From contig JBKHCM010000085.1 in the NCBI GenBank assembly GCA_046541805.1, positions 1 to 14,371 on the forward strand: DNA of 14,371 nucleotides, given 5' to 3'. The DNA is from JAAAPF01 sp046541805 (GTDB lineage Bacteria > Pseudomonadota > Alphaproteobacteria > Geminicoccales > Geminicoccaceae). Shown in pieces: positions 7,807 through 14,371 of this stretch (its first letter is position 1; the number at the start of each line of letters is the position of its first letter). Under the pieces are notes generated by a model, which was given only the letters and a program-made list of their open reading frames with translations, did no database searches and was not told the origin of the DNA. Made by a program: the position numbers and the translations under genes.

Positions 7807-7840
7807 TGCTGCGGTGCAACAAAAATGTTGCAGTGCAGCA
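7807..7840 (-). promoter_or_regulatory. TGC-rich dyad upstream of phasin, candidate PhaR operator
   Basis: A large imperfect palindrome: TGCTGC (7807-7812) and TGCAACA (7815-7821) are mirrored by TGTTGCA (7826-7832) and GCAGCA (7835-7840) around AAAA. PhaR of Paracoccus and Rhodobacter binds TGC-rich sites of the type CTGC-N3/4-GCAG near phasin genes; here CTGCGGTGCAA and TTGCAGTGCAG match closely. The distance from the start codon (48 nt) suits repression of the phasin promoter. The regulator itself is not in the window. Confidence 0.6.
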
Positions 7841-8280
7841 TAAGACCTTCAGGCCGCGCCCGCGCCGCCGGCGCCGTGGTGGACGTCGCCGCCGGCGGCA
7901 TGCTCAGGCGAGCGCGTGCAAGCGGGCAGGGGGGCGTTCCCGAGCCGTTCTCGAAGCGTGTGGTCTTCATTGCCACGCCACAGCAGCGCAGCCCCTCGGC
8001 GCGCTGACAACGCGATGTTTTCTGAGCCGGCACATCCTGTCGGGATTTTCGCGCGCCCGCCAAGATCGCGGACACCACGGGGCTAGGATGATTGCCCTAT
8101 CAGTCGCTCGACACGGCTCCGACCGCGCTCGGCCTGTTACGGTCCAAACGGGGGCGGCTGGCTTCAGGTCAAGCTGACCCTGAGCGAGCCTTACCGGCTC
8201 TCGGCGCGGGTTGACAACGCAACGAGCGGAAGCGCTCTTCCCGCATCTTTGCTTCGGGCCGCAGCCCCGAGGCGCGCGCC
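7841..8280. other. Long intergenic stretch without a recognisable gene
   Basis: This 440-bp stretch separates the phasin promoter from the vapBC module. Frames on both strands are short or low in quality, without ribosome binding sites or family motifs. I see no tRNA-like fold and no inverted terminal repeats of an insertion sequence. A small dyad GGTCA-AGC-TGACC lies near 8167-8179, and a 9-bp direct repeat TGACAACGC occurs near 8005 and 8211. It could be a decayed remnant of inserted DNA. Confidence 0.5.
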
Positions 8281-8679
8281 CTAAAGCCAGGTCTCGACCC
8301 TTAGGCCCGACATCCGGTCGAACTCCTTGCTTTTGTTGGTTACGACGATGAGGCCCTCACTACGGGCGTGCGCACCGATCTGCATGTCATGGGGTCCGCA
8401 CGGTGTGCCGGCTCGTTCGAGCTCGGCGCGGACCTGCCCGTAGTGGGCCGCGGCCTTGTTTCCGAAGGCCAGAACCTCCAGTCGCGCCCCGAACTGTTCG
8501 ATCGCCATCAGGTTCAGCTCGCGACGCGCAGATTTCTCCGCGCCGTAGTGGAGCTCTCCGAGCGTGATGCTCGATATGCAGAGCTGCTCGGCCAACGCGT
8601 TGAACTTCTCCCGCAGGTTCTGCGGATAAGTCTTCATTACGTAGATGCAGATGTTGGTGTCGAGCATATAGGTCAGCAC
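8281..8679 (-). CDS. vapC: VapC-type PIN-domain toxin ribonuclease
   Basis: Toxin of 132 aa with a PIN domain; the family cleaves specific RNAs, often initiator tRNA, when its antitoxin is lost. The acidic metal-binding residues are Asp7 (YMLDTNICIYVMK), Glu42 (ITLGELHYGAEKS) and Asp98 (PHDMQIGAHA), with Asn115 in the VVTNKSKEFDRM segment where the family has Asp or Asn. It ends with the familiar LRVETWL. The start is a GTG at 8679 whose first base is the last base of the vapB stop (TAGTG), and a GGGAG lies 8 nt upstream inside vapB. Full length and all key residues present, so it looks active. Codon use is less G/C-biased than in flanking genes, consistent with transfer. Confidence 0.93.
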   Translation of the reverse strand: MLTYMLDTNICIYVMKTYPQNLREKFNALAEQLCISSITLGELHYGAEKSARRELNLMAIEQFGARLEVLAFGNKAAAHYGQVRAELERAGTPCGPHDMQIGAHARSEGLIVVTNKSKEFDRMSGLRVETWL

Positions 8680-8912
8680 TAGAAGTGCTCCCGCTCCTCC
8701 AAGGGCGGCTGCTCGCGCCCGACCATGAAGTCGTCGGTGGCGCGTGGGCCGTTCGCGAACAGGTCGTCCCAGCGCTGTCCCTGTGGCACGATGACGCGAC
8801 TCCGGCCGATCTTGAGAACGTCAACCCGATGCACGCCGTCGGGGAAGGCGACGGACTTGGGCAGGCGGACGGCTTGGCTGCGGTTGGAGATGAAAATGGT
8901 CGAACTGGTCAT
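8679..8912 (-). CDS. vapB: VapB-type antitoxin (AbrB/SpoVT DNA-binding fold)
   Basis: Antitoxin of 77 aa. The N-terminal half is the AbrB-type swapped-hairpin DNA-binding domain: IFISNRSQAVRLPKSVAFP (about 6-24), followed by VDVLKIGRSRVIVPQGQRWD. The C-terminal tail DDFMVGREQPPLEEREHF is the usual toxin-wrapping segment of this VapB class. ATG 8912 is chosen because AGAGG lies 6 nt upstream; the open frame reaches 9056 but the extra residues are unlike the family. It overlaps vapC by one nucleotide, the normal antitoxin-first order. The VapBC complex probably represses its own promoter through the dyads at 8932-8961. Confidence 0.93.
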   Translation of the reverse strand: MTSSTIFISNRSQAVRLPKSVAFPDGVHRVDVLKIGRSRVIVPQGQRWDDLFANGPRATDDFMVGREQPPLEEREHF

Positions 8913-8931
8913 GGTAGGCCTCTGCGTCGGG

Positions 8932-8961
8932 ATATGCCGAGTGCATATACGTAGCTCGGCA
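8932..8961 (-). promoter_or_regulatory. Overlapping dyads upstream of vapB, candidate autoregulatory operator
   Basis: Two inverted repeats overlap: ATATGC (8932-8937) with GCATAT (8943-8948), and TGCCGAG (8935-8941) with CTCGGCA (8955-8961). They lie 20-49 nt upstream of the vapB start, where VapBC complexes usually bind. AT-rich hexamers inside (TATATG, TACGTA on the minus strand) could serve as a -10. Confidence 0.45.
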
Positions 8962-9089
8962 CAGACCGACTCGCAAGACGCCGACGATCTGGAGCGGCTG
9001 CTGAAGGAGCCGGCGAGCGGGTCGCGGTGGACCGTCACGACCGGCGAGGCGGCCAAAGCAGAGCTTGACGATCTTCCTACCCGGCGGAG

Positions 9090-9206
9090 TTAGTGCCAGT
9101 CGACCACACGCTCGGAGAACGGCTCGGGGGCGTTCCAGCCCCGGCCGACGGTGCGGGCTTGGCGCCGGCCGTCGTCGTCGCGGGCGCGGCGGCGCACGTC
9201 GATCAT
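9090..9206 (-). CDS. Short unidentified ORF or gene remnant
   Basis: An ATG at 9206 opens 38 codons ending WNAPEPFSERVVDWH and a TAA at 9090. Nearly every codon ends in G or C (exceptions: one CAA, one CGT and the stop), as in the real genes here. The composition also looks protein-like. The frame stays open upstream to the end of the transaminase gene (WLGGGGCAGPAAINGM), so the real start could be earlier. I see no clear ribosome binding site and do not recognise the protein. It may be a small gene downstream of the transaminase or the tail of a decayed gene. The remaining DNA between vapB and 9288 shows nothing else I can support. Confidence 0.28.
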   Translation of the reverse strand: MIDVRRRARDDDGRRQARTVGRGWNAPEPFSERVVDWH

Positions 9207-9288
9207 GCCGTTGATGGCCGCCGGGCCGGCGCAACCACCGCCGCCGAGCCACCTCGCGGGTTCGCGCCGACGGCCCGCGGCCGGCGGC

Positions 9289-10614
9289 TCAACCGGCCCG
9301 CAGCACCCGCTCCACCTTGTCGAAGATCTCGTCGATGTGGGCGCGCTCGGCGACGAGCGGTGGGGCGATGATGCCGGCGTCGCCGGTGAACTTGACGTGC
9401 AGGCCGGCCTCCCAGAAGCGCTTGGTGGTCGCGAGGCCGCGCTGGCCCACCGGGCCGTCCGGGGCGAGGTCGATCCCGCCCATCATGCCGTAGCCGCGCA
9501 CGTCGGTGACGACGGGGATGTCTTGAAGCGCGAACAGCCGCTCTTGGAAGTAGGGCGCCATCGCCGCCCCGCGCGCGAAGATGCCCTCGCGCGCGTAGAT
9601 GTCCTGGACGACGATGCCGGCGGCGCAGGCGGCCGGGTGGCCGGAATAGGTGTAGCCGTGGAAGAACTCGATGGCCGCCTCGGGCGCAGCGGCGACGACG
9701 GTGTCGTAGATGCGCTCGTCGACGGCGACGGCGCTCAGCGGCTGCGCCGCGTTGGTGACGGCCTTGGCCATGGTGATGATGTCGGGCCTGACCTCGAAGC
9801 TCTCGGCGGCGAAGGCCTTGCCGGTGCGGCCGAAGCCGGTGATGACCTCGTCGAAGACCAAGAGGATGCCGTGGCGGTCGCAGATCTCGCGCAGCCGCTC
9901 GAGATAGCCCACCGGCGGCACCAGCGTGCCGGTCGAGCCGGCGATCGGCTCGACGAAGCAGGCGGCGATCGCGTCGCCGCCGTAGAGCTGGCAGATGCGC
10001 TCGAGGTCGTCGGCGAGCTCGGCGCCCCGGGGCGGCTGGCCCGGCTCAAAGCGGTTCTCCTCGAGCCAGGTGTGGCGCATGTGGGCGACGGGGAAGGTGA
10101 CGGGATTGAAGACGTGGCGGTTCTTGACGATGCCGGCGAGCGAGGTGCCGGCGAGGTTGACGCCGTGATAGGCGCGCTCGCGGGAGACGAAGCGGGTGCG
10201 CTGGGCCTCGCCGTTCGCGTGGTGGTAGGCGAGGGCGATCTTGAGCGCGGTGTCGACCGCCTCCGAGCCCGACGAGCCGAAGAAGATGCGGTTGATGCCG
10301 TCGGGGAGGAGGCGCGCCAGCCGGCTCGCCAGCTCGAAGGAGAGGCGGTGGCCGGTCTGGAAATGCGGCGCGAAGTCCATCGTCAAGAGCTGCTCGTGCA
10401 CCGCGTCGGCGATCTCGCGCCGTCCGTGCCCCAGGGGGCAGCAAAAGAGCCCCGAGCTGCCGTCGATGATCCGCTCGCCGGTCTCGCTCCAGTAGTACAC
10501 CCCTTCGCCCCGCGCCAGCAGCCGCGGCTGGGCCTTGAAATCCCGATTGGACGTGAACGGGCACCAGTGGTGTTCCAGCGTGTTGCCGGTCATCAGGGTG
10601 CAGAGCTCGTCCAT
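9289..10614 (-). CDS. Class III omega-transaminase, beta-alanine:pyruvate type
   Basis: PLP-dependent aminotransferase of 441 aa, the usual length. It resembles beta-alanine:pyruvate transaminases, which yield malonate semialdehyde and L-alanine. Landmarks in order: HHWCPFTSNRDFKA (15-28), the cofactor phosphate loop FFGSSGSEAVDTALK (111-125), RAYHGV (147-152), FVEPIAGSTG (220-229), the PLP-pairing Asp255 in LLVFDEVITGFGRTG, Lys284 in ITMAKAVTN, and the FFHGYTYSGHP stretch typical of this subgroup. ATG 10614 has GGGAG 7 nt upstream; a second ATG (10593) has none. A promoter-like TTGTCG-N18-CTAAAC lies just upstream. Other omega-amino acids or amines are possible substrates. With the Urc1-like gene 7 kb away it might serve pyrimidine breakdown, but that is inference. 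Confidence 0.92.
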   Translation of the reverse strand: MDELCTLMTGNTLEHHWCPFTSNRDFKAQPRLLARGEGVYYWSETGERIIDGSSGLFCCPLGHGRREIADAVHEQLLTMDFAPHFQTGHRLSFELASRLARLLPDGINRIFFGSSGSEAVDTALKIALAYHHANGEAQRTRFVSRERAYHGVNLAGTSLAGIVKNRHVFNPVTFPVAHMRHTWLEENRFEPGQPPRGAELADDLERICQLYGGDAIAACFVEPIAGSTGTLVPPVGYLERLREICDRHGILLVFDEVITGFGRTGKAFAAESFEVRPDIITMAKAVTNAAQPLSAVAVDERIYDTVVAAAPEAAIEFFHGYTYSGHPAACAAGIVVQDIYAREGIFARGAAMAPYFQERLFALQDIPVVTDVRGYGMMGGIDLAPDGPVGQRGLATTKRFWEAGLHVKFTGDAGIIAPPLVAERAHIDEIFDKVERVLRAG

Positions 10615-10641
10615 CGTCCGTCTCCCGCGGGGTGTCGGTCA

Positions 10642-10677
10642 CGAGTGGTTTAGCACGACGCGGCGGCCACTCGACAA
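10642..10677 (-). promoter_or_regulatory. Candidate promoter and dyad in divergent region
   Basis: On the minus strand TTGTCG (10677-10672) and CTAAAC (10653-10648) are 18 nt apart and would place a transcript start near 10641, giving a short leader for the transaminase. A dyad CGAGTGG (10642-10648) / CCACTCG (10667-10673), with an 18-nt spacer, overlaps both boxes and could be an operator for both divergent genes. Confidence 0.35.
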
Positions 10678-10726
10678 GCCGGGCCGCACGAGCGACCATC
10701 CATCGCCGCCAGCCGCAGGAGACGCC

Positions 10727-11830
10727 GTGCCCGACCGCCTCGATCCCGCCAGCCTCGTCGTCGAGGCCGACCGGGTGCGCGCGAACGGCGAGCCCCTGGC
10801 GCCGAGCCCGGTCTTCGCCAGCACCTACCGCCTCGCCGGTGACCCGGCCGCGGGACCGCCCGGCTACGGCCGCTTCCACAATCCCGGCTGGAGCGAGCTC
10901 GAGACGCTCTTGGGCCGCCTCGACGGCGGTGCGGCGGTCGCCTTTCCCTCCGGCATGGCGGCGAGCGTGGCCGCGCTCGAGCCGTTCTTGGCGCCCGGCG
11001 ACCGCCTGGTGATGGCGGCGGACGGCTACTACACCACGCGGCGCTTCGCCGAGACCGTGCTGGCGCGCCGCGGCGTGGCCGTCGCCTTCGTGCCGACGGC
11101 GGGGCTGGACGGGGTGGATCTCGCCGGCTGCCGCCTGCTCTGGCTGGAGACCCCGAGCAATCCGGGCCTCGACGTCTGCGACGTCGCCGAGCTCGCCGCC
11201 CGAGCGCACGCCGCGGGCGCGCGCGTCGTCGTCGACAACACCACCGCCACGCCCTTGGGCCAGACGCCCATGGCCCTCGGCGCCGATCTGGTGGTGAGCG
11301 CCGACACCAAGGCGGTGGCGGGGCACAGCGACGTCCTCTTCGGCCATGTCACCGCGCGCGACCCCGCCGACGCCGAGACGATCCGCGACTGGCGCAAGCT
11401 CACCGGCGCGGTGCCGGGCGCGATGGCGACGTTTTTGGTGCATCGCGGGCTCGCGACGCTCGACGTCCGGCTCGAACGGATGAGCCGCAACGCCGACCGG
11501 CTGGCGCGCTTTCTCGCCGGCCACCCGCGGGTGGAGGCGGTGCGCTATCCGGGCCTCGAGGCCGACCCCGCCCACGCCCTGGCGGCGCGGCAGATGCGCG
11601 GCTTCGGCTTTCTTCTGGGGGTCACCTTCGTCGACGTCGCCGCGGCGCGGGCCTTTCTCGCCGGCACGGCGCTGGTCACCGAGGCCACCAGCTTCGGCGG
11701 CGTCCACACCACCGCGGAGCAGCGCACGCGCTGGGGCGGCGACGCCGTGCCGGAGCGCTTCGTGCGGCTGAGCGCCGGCATCGAGGCCGCCGCCGACCTC
11801 GTCGCCGACATCGAGCGGGCGCTCGCATGA
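10727..11830 (+). CDS. Cys/Met-metabolism PLP enzyme (cystathionine gamma-lyase-like)
   Basis: PLP-dependent enzyme of 367 aa in the family of cystathionine gamma-lyase, gamma-synthase and methionine gamma-lyase. Landmarks: PPGYGRFHNPGWSELE (44-59, cofactor-phosphate Tyr and Arg), FPSGMAAS (73-80), the stacking Tyr in ADGYYTTRRF, LETPSNPGLDV (140-150), Asp170 in VVVDNTTATP, Lys195 in SADTKAVAGHSDV, and the C-terminal substrate region (FVRLSAGIE). Relatives start near 380-400 aa, so this is a little short but complete. The start is GTG 10727 with AGGAG 5 nt upstream. Which reaction it performs cannot be read from sequence. It is the first gene of an apparent operon; its ATG/TGA 4-nt overlap with the next gene implies coupling. 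Confidence 0.9.
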   Translation: MPDRLDPASLVVEADRVRANGEPLAPSPVFASTYRLAGDPAAGPPGYGRFHNPGWSELETLLGRLDGGAAVAFPSGMAASVAALEPFLAPGDRLVMAADGYYTTRRFAETVLARRGVAVAFVPTAGLDGVDLAGCRLLWLETPSNPGLDVCDVAELAARAHAAGARVVVDNTTATPLGQTPMALGADLVVSADTKAVAGHSDVLFGHVTARDPADAETIRDWRKLTGAVPGAMATFLVHRGLATLDVRLERMSRNADRLARFLAGHPRVEAVRYPGLEADPAHALAARQMRGFGFLLGVTFVDVAAARAFLAGTALVTEATSFGGVHTTAEQRTRWGGDAVPERFVRLSAGIEAAADLVADIERALA

Positions 11831-12321
11831 GGTGGCGGGCGCTGGCCTTCGTCCCGCTCGTGCTCGGTCCGCTCGCCGCCGACCCCGCCGCCGCCGTGCC
11901 CGAGGGCCGCTTCGTCGCCGAGGACGACGCCGGCGAGGTGCGGATCGAGCGCCGCGAGGGCAAATGGATCGACGTCACGATCGCCCATCCCGCCCTGCGC
12001 GCGACCTTGAAGGCCCGCTTGGTGCGCCACTCCGAGACGGGGCTCTGGCAGGAGAGGCGCCGCCCCGAGGGGTGGCTCGCCCGGCTCAGGGGCTCGCGAC
12101 CGCCGCCGCAGCCCTTCGCGGGCGAGCGCCTCGTCTTCGCGCGCGAGGACGGCGACAGCCTCCTCGCGACCACGTTCGAAGTCGACGACCGGGGTCGACC
12201 GAGCCTGGTGCGGCTGGCGGTGCGACCGGCGGAGCGGGGGGTGCGCCTGGAGATCCGACGGTTCGACGGCCGCAGCGCCGACGCCCGCGCGCCGGTGTCG
12301 CTCGAACGGGTCGAGCCGTGA
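11827..12321 (+). CDS. Exported protein of unknown function
   Basis: Protein of 164 aa with a clear Sec signal (MRWRALAFVPLVLGPLAADPAAA in outline: a basic start, hydrophobic core, and AAA cleavage near residue 23), and no lipobox Cys. The mature part is rich in Arg, Glu and Asp and alternates hydrophobic and polar residues, which suggests beta strands (GRFVAEDDAGEVRIERREGK, LVRLAVRPAERGVRLEIRRF). I do not recognise a family. The ATG overlaps the stop of the PLP gene (ATGA), and its own stop overlaps the next start (GTGA), so three genes are tightly coupled. Probably periplasmic. The open frame keeps the local G/C-ending codon bias, which supports it being real. Confidence 0.75.
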   Translation: MRWRALAFVPLVLGPLAADPAAAVPEGRFVAEDDAGEVRIERREGKWIDVTIAHPALRATLKARLVRHSETGLWQERRRPEGWLARLRGSRPPPQPFAGERLVFAREDGDSLLATTFEVDDRGRPSLVRLAVRPAERGVRLEIRRFDGRSADARAPVSLERVEP

Positions 12322-12902
12322 GGACGGTGGCGCGGTCGGCGGTGCGGCTCCTGCTCGCCTGGCTGCTCCTCGCCGCGGGCCCGGCGGCGGCGGAGCTCGA
12401 GCCCTTCTTCGGCCGCTATGTCGGCGACGGGGAACTGCACGACACCGTCACCGGCGAGGTCGAGGAGCGCGACCTGTTGACCTCGATCGGCGCCTTCGGC
12501 GACGGCGGCTTCGCGATCCGCTGGAGCTCGGTGGTCCGCGTCGACGGCCGGCGCGACGTGCCGGGCGTCCGCCATGTCCTGCGCACCCTGGCCTTCGAGC
12601 CGGCCGAGGACGGCGACTACTTCCGGCGGGCGCCGGACTACGACCCGTTCCGCCAGCGCGAGCGGCTCGAGCCGATGGCCGGCGACGCGCTCGCCTGGGC
12701 CACGATCGCCGGCGACACCCTCGACATCTACGTCTTCGCGGTCACCGCGGAGGGCGCCGGCGAGCTCCAGCGCCACCGCCGGGAGCTGACGAAACACGGG
12801 CTCGCGCTCGACTATCTCGGGCTCCTCGACGGCGTGATCGTCAGCGAGGGCTCGGGCCGGATGGTCCGCGTCGGCCTGCCGGTGAACCTGGGCGAGCGCT
12901 GA
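12318..12902 (+). CDS. Exported lipocalin-sized protein of unknown function
   Basis: Protein of 194 aa with a Sec signal (MRTVARSAVRLLLAWLLLAA, then a GPAAA cleavage site near residue 25). The mature sequence begins ELEPFFGRYVGDGELHD and continues with repeated short strands (GGFAIRWSSVVRVDG, DTLDIYVFAVTAEGAGELQR) and ends MVRVGLPVNLGER. The FFGRYVGDGE opening resembles the first strand of small beta-barrel or lipocalin-like domains, but I cannot name a family. The GTG start at 12318 lies within the stop of the preceding gene (GTGA) and has no strong ribosome binding site; an in-frame GTG at 12327 has AGGA too close. Together with its neighbour it forms a pair of exported proteins of unknown partner or substrate. 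Confidence 0.75.
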   Translation: MRTVARSAVRLLLAWLLLAAGPAAAELEPFFGRYVGDGELHDTVTGEVEERDLLTSIGAFGDGGFAIRWSSVVRVDGRRDVPGVRHVLRTLAFEPAEDGDYFRRAPDYDPFRQRERLEPMAGDALAWATIAGDTLDIYVFAVTAEGAGELQRHRRELTKHGLALDYLGLLDGVIVSEGSGRMVRVGLPVNLGER

Positions 12903-12931
12903 GCCCGCCGCCCGCCCGCGAGGAGACGCCT

Positions 12932-13717
12932 ATGGAGCCCGCCGGCGCCAGCGCCGCCGTCGTCGTCATCGGCAACGAGATCCTCTCCGGTCGCACCCGC
13001 GACGCCAATCTTTCCCATCTCGCCCGCAAGCTCGGCGAGGTCGGCATCGCCGTGGCCGAGGCCCGCATCGTGCCCGACGACGGCGACGCCATCGTCGAGG
13101 CGGTGAACGCCCTCAGGGCGCGCTACGCCTACGTCTTCACCACGGGCGGCATCGGCCCGACCCACGACGACATCACCGCGGCGGCGGTGGCGCGGGCCTT
13201 CGGCGTGCCGTTCGAGCGCAACGCCGAGGCCGAGCGCCGCCTTTTGGCGTATTACGATCCGGATCAGGTGAACGCCGCGCGCCTGTCGATGGCCGACATG
13301 CCCGCGGGCGTCGAGCTGATCGACAATCCGGTGAGCGTCGCGCCCGGCTTTCGCTTGGCGAACGTCTACGTGCTGCCGGGGGTGCCGAAGATCCTCGAGG
13401 CCATGGTCGAGCTGCTGACGCCGCGGCTCGCGGGCGGAGCACCGATCGTGAGCCGCGCCCTCACCGTCTTCTGCGCCGAGGGGGCGTTGGCCCAGACCCT
13501 CGCGGCGGTCGAGGCCGAGGCCGAGGGGGTCGCGCTCGGCTCCTATCCCTTCGTCCGCCAGGGCCGCTTCGGCACCACCGTCGTCGTCCGCGGCCGAGAC
13601 GAGGCGCGCGTTGTGGCCGCCCTCGCCACGCTTCGCACCCGCGTCGAGGCGCTCGGCTTCGCCCACGCCGCCTTCGACGCGGCGGCGACGGCGACGGGCG
13701 TGCCCCGCGCCGAGTGA
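12932..13717 (+). CDS. CinA/MoaB-like molybdopterin-binding-domain protein
   Basis: Protein of 261 aa of the COG1058 type (MoCF-binding domain, as in the N-terminal part of CinA). Motifs: VVVIGNEILSGRTRDANLSH (about 10-29) and FTTGGIGPTHDDITA (about 69-83), the loop that in MoaB/MogA proteins binds molybdopterin. VYVLPGVPKILEAMVE follows at about 148-163, and FVRQGRFGTTVVVRGRD near 206-222. The nicotinamide-nucleotide amidase domain of full CinA is absent. In alphaproteobacteria this short form is common and often labelled competence/damage-inducible protein A; its substrate is unknown. ATG 12932 follows AGGAGACGCC, the same leader as the GTG at 10727. It is 29 nt after the preceding gene, so probably the last gene of the operon. 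Confidence 0.92.
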   Translation: MEPAGASAAVVVIGNEILSGRTRDANLSHLARKLGEVGIAVAEARIVPDDGDAIVEAVNALRARYAYVFTTGGIGPTHDDITAAAVARAFGVPFERNAEAERRLLAYYDPDQVNAARLSMADMPAGVELIDNPVSVAPGFRLANVYVLPGVPKILEAMVELLTPRLAGGAPIVSRALTVFCAEGALAQTLAAVEAEAEGVALGSYPFVRQGRFGTTVVVRGRDEARVVAALATLRTRVEALGFAHAAFDAAATATGVPRAE

Positions 13718-13724
13718 GCCGCGC

Positions 13725-14222
13725 TCAGCCGTCGAGCGTGGCCCAGGGCGCGTAGACGGTGAGATTGGGGCTTTTGAGATCGCTTCGGTCGGTCGGGTCC
13801 TCGGGGCCGCGCGCCGGCCCGCCCGGCGGCGCGTCACCCAGGCGCTCGGCGTCGACGGCGCCCACCAGCCGGCGGTTGGCGTCGACCACCGCCACCGCGC
13901 CGCCCTCTATTCCCTCGGCCGCCGCCAGCGTCAGCGCCGAGCGCGCGGTGGCGAGGCGATCCTCGGCGTAGCAGAAGGGCACCCGCGCGCCGCAGCTGTC
14001 GCGCAGGTGCACCCGCTCGCAGTTGCCGGCCGCGGCGCAACGGGCGTCGAGCGCGGCGGCGGAGAGCACCGCCGCGAGGCGGTCGCCGTCGACGACCGCG
14101 AGGGTTCGCCCGCCGCTCGCGCGCAAGCGGCCGCGCGCCCGGGCCAGGGACTCGTGCAGATGCGCCACCGGCGGGTCGCGTTCCATGACGGCTTCGACGC
14201 GGGCCTCGGTGTCGACACTCAT
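13725..14222 (-). CDS. CBS-domain protein with four cysteines
   Basis: Protein of 165 aa made of two CBS motifs and a disordered tail. CBS1 spans about 8-60 (VMERDPPVAHLHESLARARG, then RTLAVVDGDRLAAVLSAAAL). CBS2 spans about 71-128 (VHLRDSCGARVPFC, then GGAVAVVDANRRLVGAVDAE). Such pairs form a Bateman module that usually binds adenosine nucleotides. Unusual are four Cys at 62, 68, 77 and 84 (RCAAAGNC, DSC, PFC) at the junction of the two motifs, which could bind a metal or form disulfides. The tail (about 131-165) is Pro/Gly-rich and then KSPNLTVYAPWATLDG. ATG 14222 has GAGGAGG 4 nt upstream; the frame extends to 14252 but lacks such a site. It converges on the CinA-like gene with only 7 nt between. 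Confidence 0.82.
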   Translation of the reverse strand: MSVDTEARVEAVMERDPPVAHLHESLARARGRLRASGGRTLAVVDGDRLAAVLSAAALDARCAAAGNCERVHLRDSCGARVPFCYAEDRLATARSALTLAAAEGIEGGAVAVVDANRRLVGAVDAERLGDAPPGGPARGPEDPTDRSDLKSPNLTVYAPWATLDG

Positions 14223-14371
14223 AACGCCTCCTCGAGTGCTGGAGAAGAACACCCCGCGCGGCGGCGGGTTGCGTCGCCCGGTCGGTCACGCCGCCGGCGG
14301 CGCCCTGATCGCCGTCGTCTTGCCCTGGACAGGCAACCGCCGCGGCGAGCGCCCGGGCGGCGGGCTCGAGC
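14223..14371. other. Right edge, no supportable gene
   Basis: This stretch holds the ribosome binding site of the CBS gene and GC-rich DNA cut by the window end. A minus-strand frame ending at a TGA (14286-14288) and a plus-strand frame both look weakly protein-like, but neither has enough length or a motif. Confidence 0.4.

Noticed and set aside
8725..9093. Plus-strand frame ending in a plausible-looking tail (DADDLERLLKEPASGSRWT)
   Set aside because: Its first part is antisense to vapB, and the tail has mixed third positions, no start signal and no recognised family.
10046..11707. Minus-strand frame of 553 codons
   Set aside because: Antisense to the Cys/Met PLP gene and off-frame in the transaminase; both of those have clear catalytic motifs.

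Overview
The window is very GC-rich DNA with strongly G/C-biased third codon positions. It most likely comes from an alphaproteobacterium. The main reason is a general stress response locus, a lineage hallmark: an EcfG-type ECF sigma factor and a PhyR-type regulator (sigma-like domain joined to a receiver). A short phasin gene with a TGC-rich, PhaR-like dyad upstream fits the same group. I cannot place it below class.

Layout, left to right. Positions 1-440 hold no supportable gene. A Gly-zipper lipoprotein (441-908, minus) lies downstream of a Urc1-type GTP cyclohydrolase II paralogue (1014-2273, minus). Divergent from it is a fumarylacetoacetate-hydrolase-family enzyme (2461-3312, plus). Around 3430-3435 lies a scar where two convergent genes have both lost their 3' parts: an alpha/beta hydrolase (plus) and a SAM methyltransferase (minus).

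The stress block follows: a near-canonical EcfG promoter (3923-3947), ecfG (4022-4579), a DUF2383-like four-helix protein (4764-5249) and phyR (5424-6206). No nepR is visible. Converging on phyR is a two-gene cassette of unknown function (7164 to 6250, minus), with a perfect palindrome (7240-7259) upstream. A phasin gene with its own terminator (7397-7759, minus) follows. A stretch with more AT-rich codons and a long non-coding part (about 7800-9090) carries a vapBC toxin-antitoxin pair.

The right third is metabolic. A beta-alanine:pyruvate-type omega-transaminase (9289-10614, minus) diverges from a compact plus-strand run: a Cys/Met-metabolism PLP enzyme (10727-11830), two exported proteins of unknown function joined by 4-nt overlaps (11827-12321, 12318-12902), and a CinA/MoaB-like molybdopterin-binding-domain protein (12932-13717). 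A CBS-domain protein with four cysteines (13725-14222, minus) converges on it.

Working together: EcfG and PhyR would form the regulatory core of the general stress response. The Urc1-like protein and the omega-transaminase may both touch pyrimidine or beta-alanine catabolism, but that link is inferred. I see no CRISPR array, rRNA, tRNA or intact insertion sequence.
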